From: Microbispora amethystogenes
GTDB lineage: Bacteria; Actinomycetota; Actinomycetes; Streptosporangiales; Streptosporangiaceae
DNA length: 64,000 nt
Assembly: GCF_016863015.1 (NCBI RefSeq)
Contig: NZ_BOOB01000017.1
Span: 124,001 to 188,000, forward strand
Direction: 5' to 3'
Part shown: one piece after another, positions 63,003 through 64,000 of the stretch
How positions within the stretch are numbered: the stretch's first letter is position 1
How the letters are laid out: each line of letters begins with the position of its first letter
The notes under the pieces: generated by a model
Told to the model about the DNA's origin: nothing
Databases searched by the model: none
Seen by the model: the letters and a program-made list of their open reading frames with translations, nothing else
Program-made: the position numbers and the translations under genes

Positions 63003-63854
63003 CTACTGCGGCGCCTGCCGCGGCGGGTCGGCCGACCAGATCGCGCGTACGTGCTGGAGATGGTGGTGCGTCAGGCGCTCGGCCGCCGGGGCGTCGCCGC
63101 GTACGACGGCGTCGAGAAGGCCGAGGTGCTCGCGGGCGGAGGCCACCAGCATGCGCGTGTCGGGCAGCCCGCGCAGCCCGTAGAGCCGGGCCCGGGCACG
63201 CAGGTCCCTGACCGTCTCCACCAGCCGGGCGTTGCCCGACAGGCCGAGCAGCGCCAGATGGAACCGCTGGTCCGCCGCGACGTAGGCGAGCAGGTCGCCG
63301 CGGGCCGCCGCCGCGACGATCTCCCGGGCGAGCGGGCGCAGCTCCTCGGCCTCGGCGCCGCGGCCCTCCCGGGCCAGTTTGGCCACCGTGGGCGCCTCGA
63401 TCAGCCGCCGGATCTCGATGATCTCGTCGAGGTCCCGCTCGGACACCTCGGCCACCCGGAAGCCCTTGTTGCGCAGGGCCTCGAACAGGCCCTCCTTCGC
63501 GAGGTCGAGCATCGCCTCGCGCACCGGCGTGGCGGAGACGCCGAACCTCGCTGCCAGGGCGGGCGCCGAGTAGACGACGCCCGGCCGCATCTCTCCGGCC
63601 ACCAGCGCGTCGCGCAGCGCCTGCGCCACCTGCTCGCGCAGGTTCTGCCGGGTGGCCGGGACCGCCGGGCGGGCGTCGCCGGATCCCGCGGGCCCAGGGT
63701 TCGGGAGCACACGTTTCGGGGGCACAGGTTGTGGAGGCACAGGTTGTGGAGGCACAGGTTGTGGAGGCATGGGTTCCGCGGGCACGGGTTGCCTGCGCAC
63801 CGGTTCGCCGGATACCGGTTCTCCGCGCATCGGCCTTCCCCTCGCCCCGGACAT
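63003..63854 (-). CDS. GntR-family regulator (FCD domain) with Pro-rich N-terminal repeat
   Basis: A 283-residue regulator from ATG 63854. Residues 1-65 are Pro-rich with PPQPVPPQPV repeats, absent from typical family members. The GntR winged helix follows (LREQVAQALRDALVAGEMRPGVVY ... GVSATPVREAMLDLAKEGL). The FCD ligand domain has RRLIEAPTVAKLAREG, the metal-site DQRFHLALLGLSGN and EHLGLLDAVVRGD His residues. It probably controls uptake or breakdown of an organic acid; its target is not evident. Confidence 0.9.
   Translation of the reverse strand: MSGARGRPMRGEPVSGEPVRRQPVPAEPMPPQPVPPQPVPPQPVPPKRVLPNPGPAGSGDARPAVPATRQNLREQVAQALRDALVAGEMRPGVVYSAPALAARFGVSATPVREAMLDLAKEGLFEALRNKGFRVAEVSERDLDEIIEIRRLIEAPTVAKLAREGRGAEAEELRPLAREIVAAAARGDLLAYVAADQRFHLALLGLSGNARLVETVRDLRARARLYGLRGLPDTRMLVASAREHLGLLDAVVRGDAPAAERLTHHHLQHVRAIWSADPPRQAPQ
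63721..63765 (-). repeat. 15-bp tandem repeat in the GntR gene
   Basis: Three perfect copies of GGCACAGGTTGTGGA, with degenerate copies on both sides, encode PPQPV repeats on the minus strand. Confidence 0.92.
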
Positions 63855-63911
63855 CGTCCGGTCACCGCCCCCTCACGCTCCACGGCCGATCGTACCGTTT
63901 CCCCGTCCGCG

Positions 63912-64000
63912 ATGATCAACGCGTACGGGCTCCGGGAGGGGGCCCTTCACGCAGGCACGGGCGCCCGGGGCGGAGAGGGGACCACCCCGCGGGCCACCTA
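63912..64000 (+). CDS. Possible 5' end of a gene running off the window
   Basis: ATG 63912 opens a frame (MINAYGLREGALHAG...) that is still open at the right edge. Only 29 codons are visible, Gly/Arg/Thr-rich with no recognisable motif and no good ribosome site, so it may be chance. It would be divergent from the GntR gene. Confidence 0.2.
   Translation, partial: MINAYGLREGALHAGTGARGGEGTTPRAT

Overview
The window is very GC-rich actinomycete DNA: third codon positions are almost always G or C, GTG and TTG starts are common, and stop/start overlaps are frequent. Gene content (type III PKS phenolic-lipid operon, SapB-type lanthipeptide operon, snapalysin, SufR-Suf operon, Gbn-like nucleoid protein, acVLRF1) points to a filamentous, aerial-hypha-forming actinomycete. 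My best guess is the Streptosporangiales (Streptosporangium/Nonomuraea/Microbispora type), but the family assignment is inference. No rRNA, tRNA, CRISPR, insertion sequence or phage gene was seen.

Layout. 1-1341: end of a gene, then a DUF2064 transferase and a methyltransferase. 1370-5099: a UbiA prenyltransferase divergent from an operon matching srsA-srsB-srsC (type III PKS, ICMT-like methyltransferase, FAD hydroxylase). 5341-13740: the most interesting locus, a class III lanthipeptide (ram/amf-like) cluster. It holds a histidine kinase, a LanKC synthetase, three precursor genes too short for ordinary gene calling, two half-size ABC exporters and a convergent LuxR-type response regulator. 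13984-16359: two secreted proteins with related C-terminal domains. 16435-19968: acyl-CoA synthetase divergent from a POT peptide transporter. 20130-23039: a DUF222-HNH protein with a huge low-complexity insert. 23208-25404: MocR regulator divergent from a YczE-like membrane protein. 25441-30425: two GH15 paralogues flanking an acetyltransferase and a snapalysin. 30429-34370: pirin, an unknown protein, LD-carboxypeptidase and a sulfotransferase. 34367-40170: ABC exporter, enoyl-CoA hydratase, Gbn-like protein, ABC-F protein and acVLRF1. 40290-41717: a degenerate EAL protein with CBS domains. 41734-45157: a DesK/DesR-type two-component system with its ABC exporter. 45264-46440: hisG/hisE. 46572-51145: CE7 esterase and a sugar ABC importer. 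51281-52843: DEAD-box helicase. 53255-59884: the sufRBD-Rieske-CSU-sufT operon. 60194-61953: an ABC-2 exporter. 62046-63854: EamA permease and a GntR regulator.

How the parts work together. The lanthipeptide operon should make, modify and export two or three near-identical SapB-like peptides, likely morphogenetic surfactants. The flanking kinase and regulator are a plausible dedicated switch, since a 15-bp sequence is shared between the lanKC upstream region and the regulator's own upstream region. The suf operon has an ACACT-N5-TGTGA operator candidate in the sufR promoter and an iron-box-like sequence further upstream. The DesK/DesR-type operon has a 24-bp perfect palindrome just upstream of its first gene. 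Short minisatellites (12-24 bp units, usually about three copies) recur across the window, and the two GH15 genes share a 402-bp tract of about 99% identity with codon use unlike the rest of either gene.
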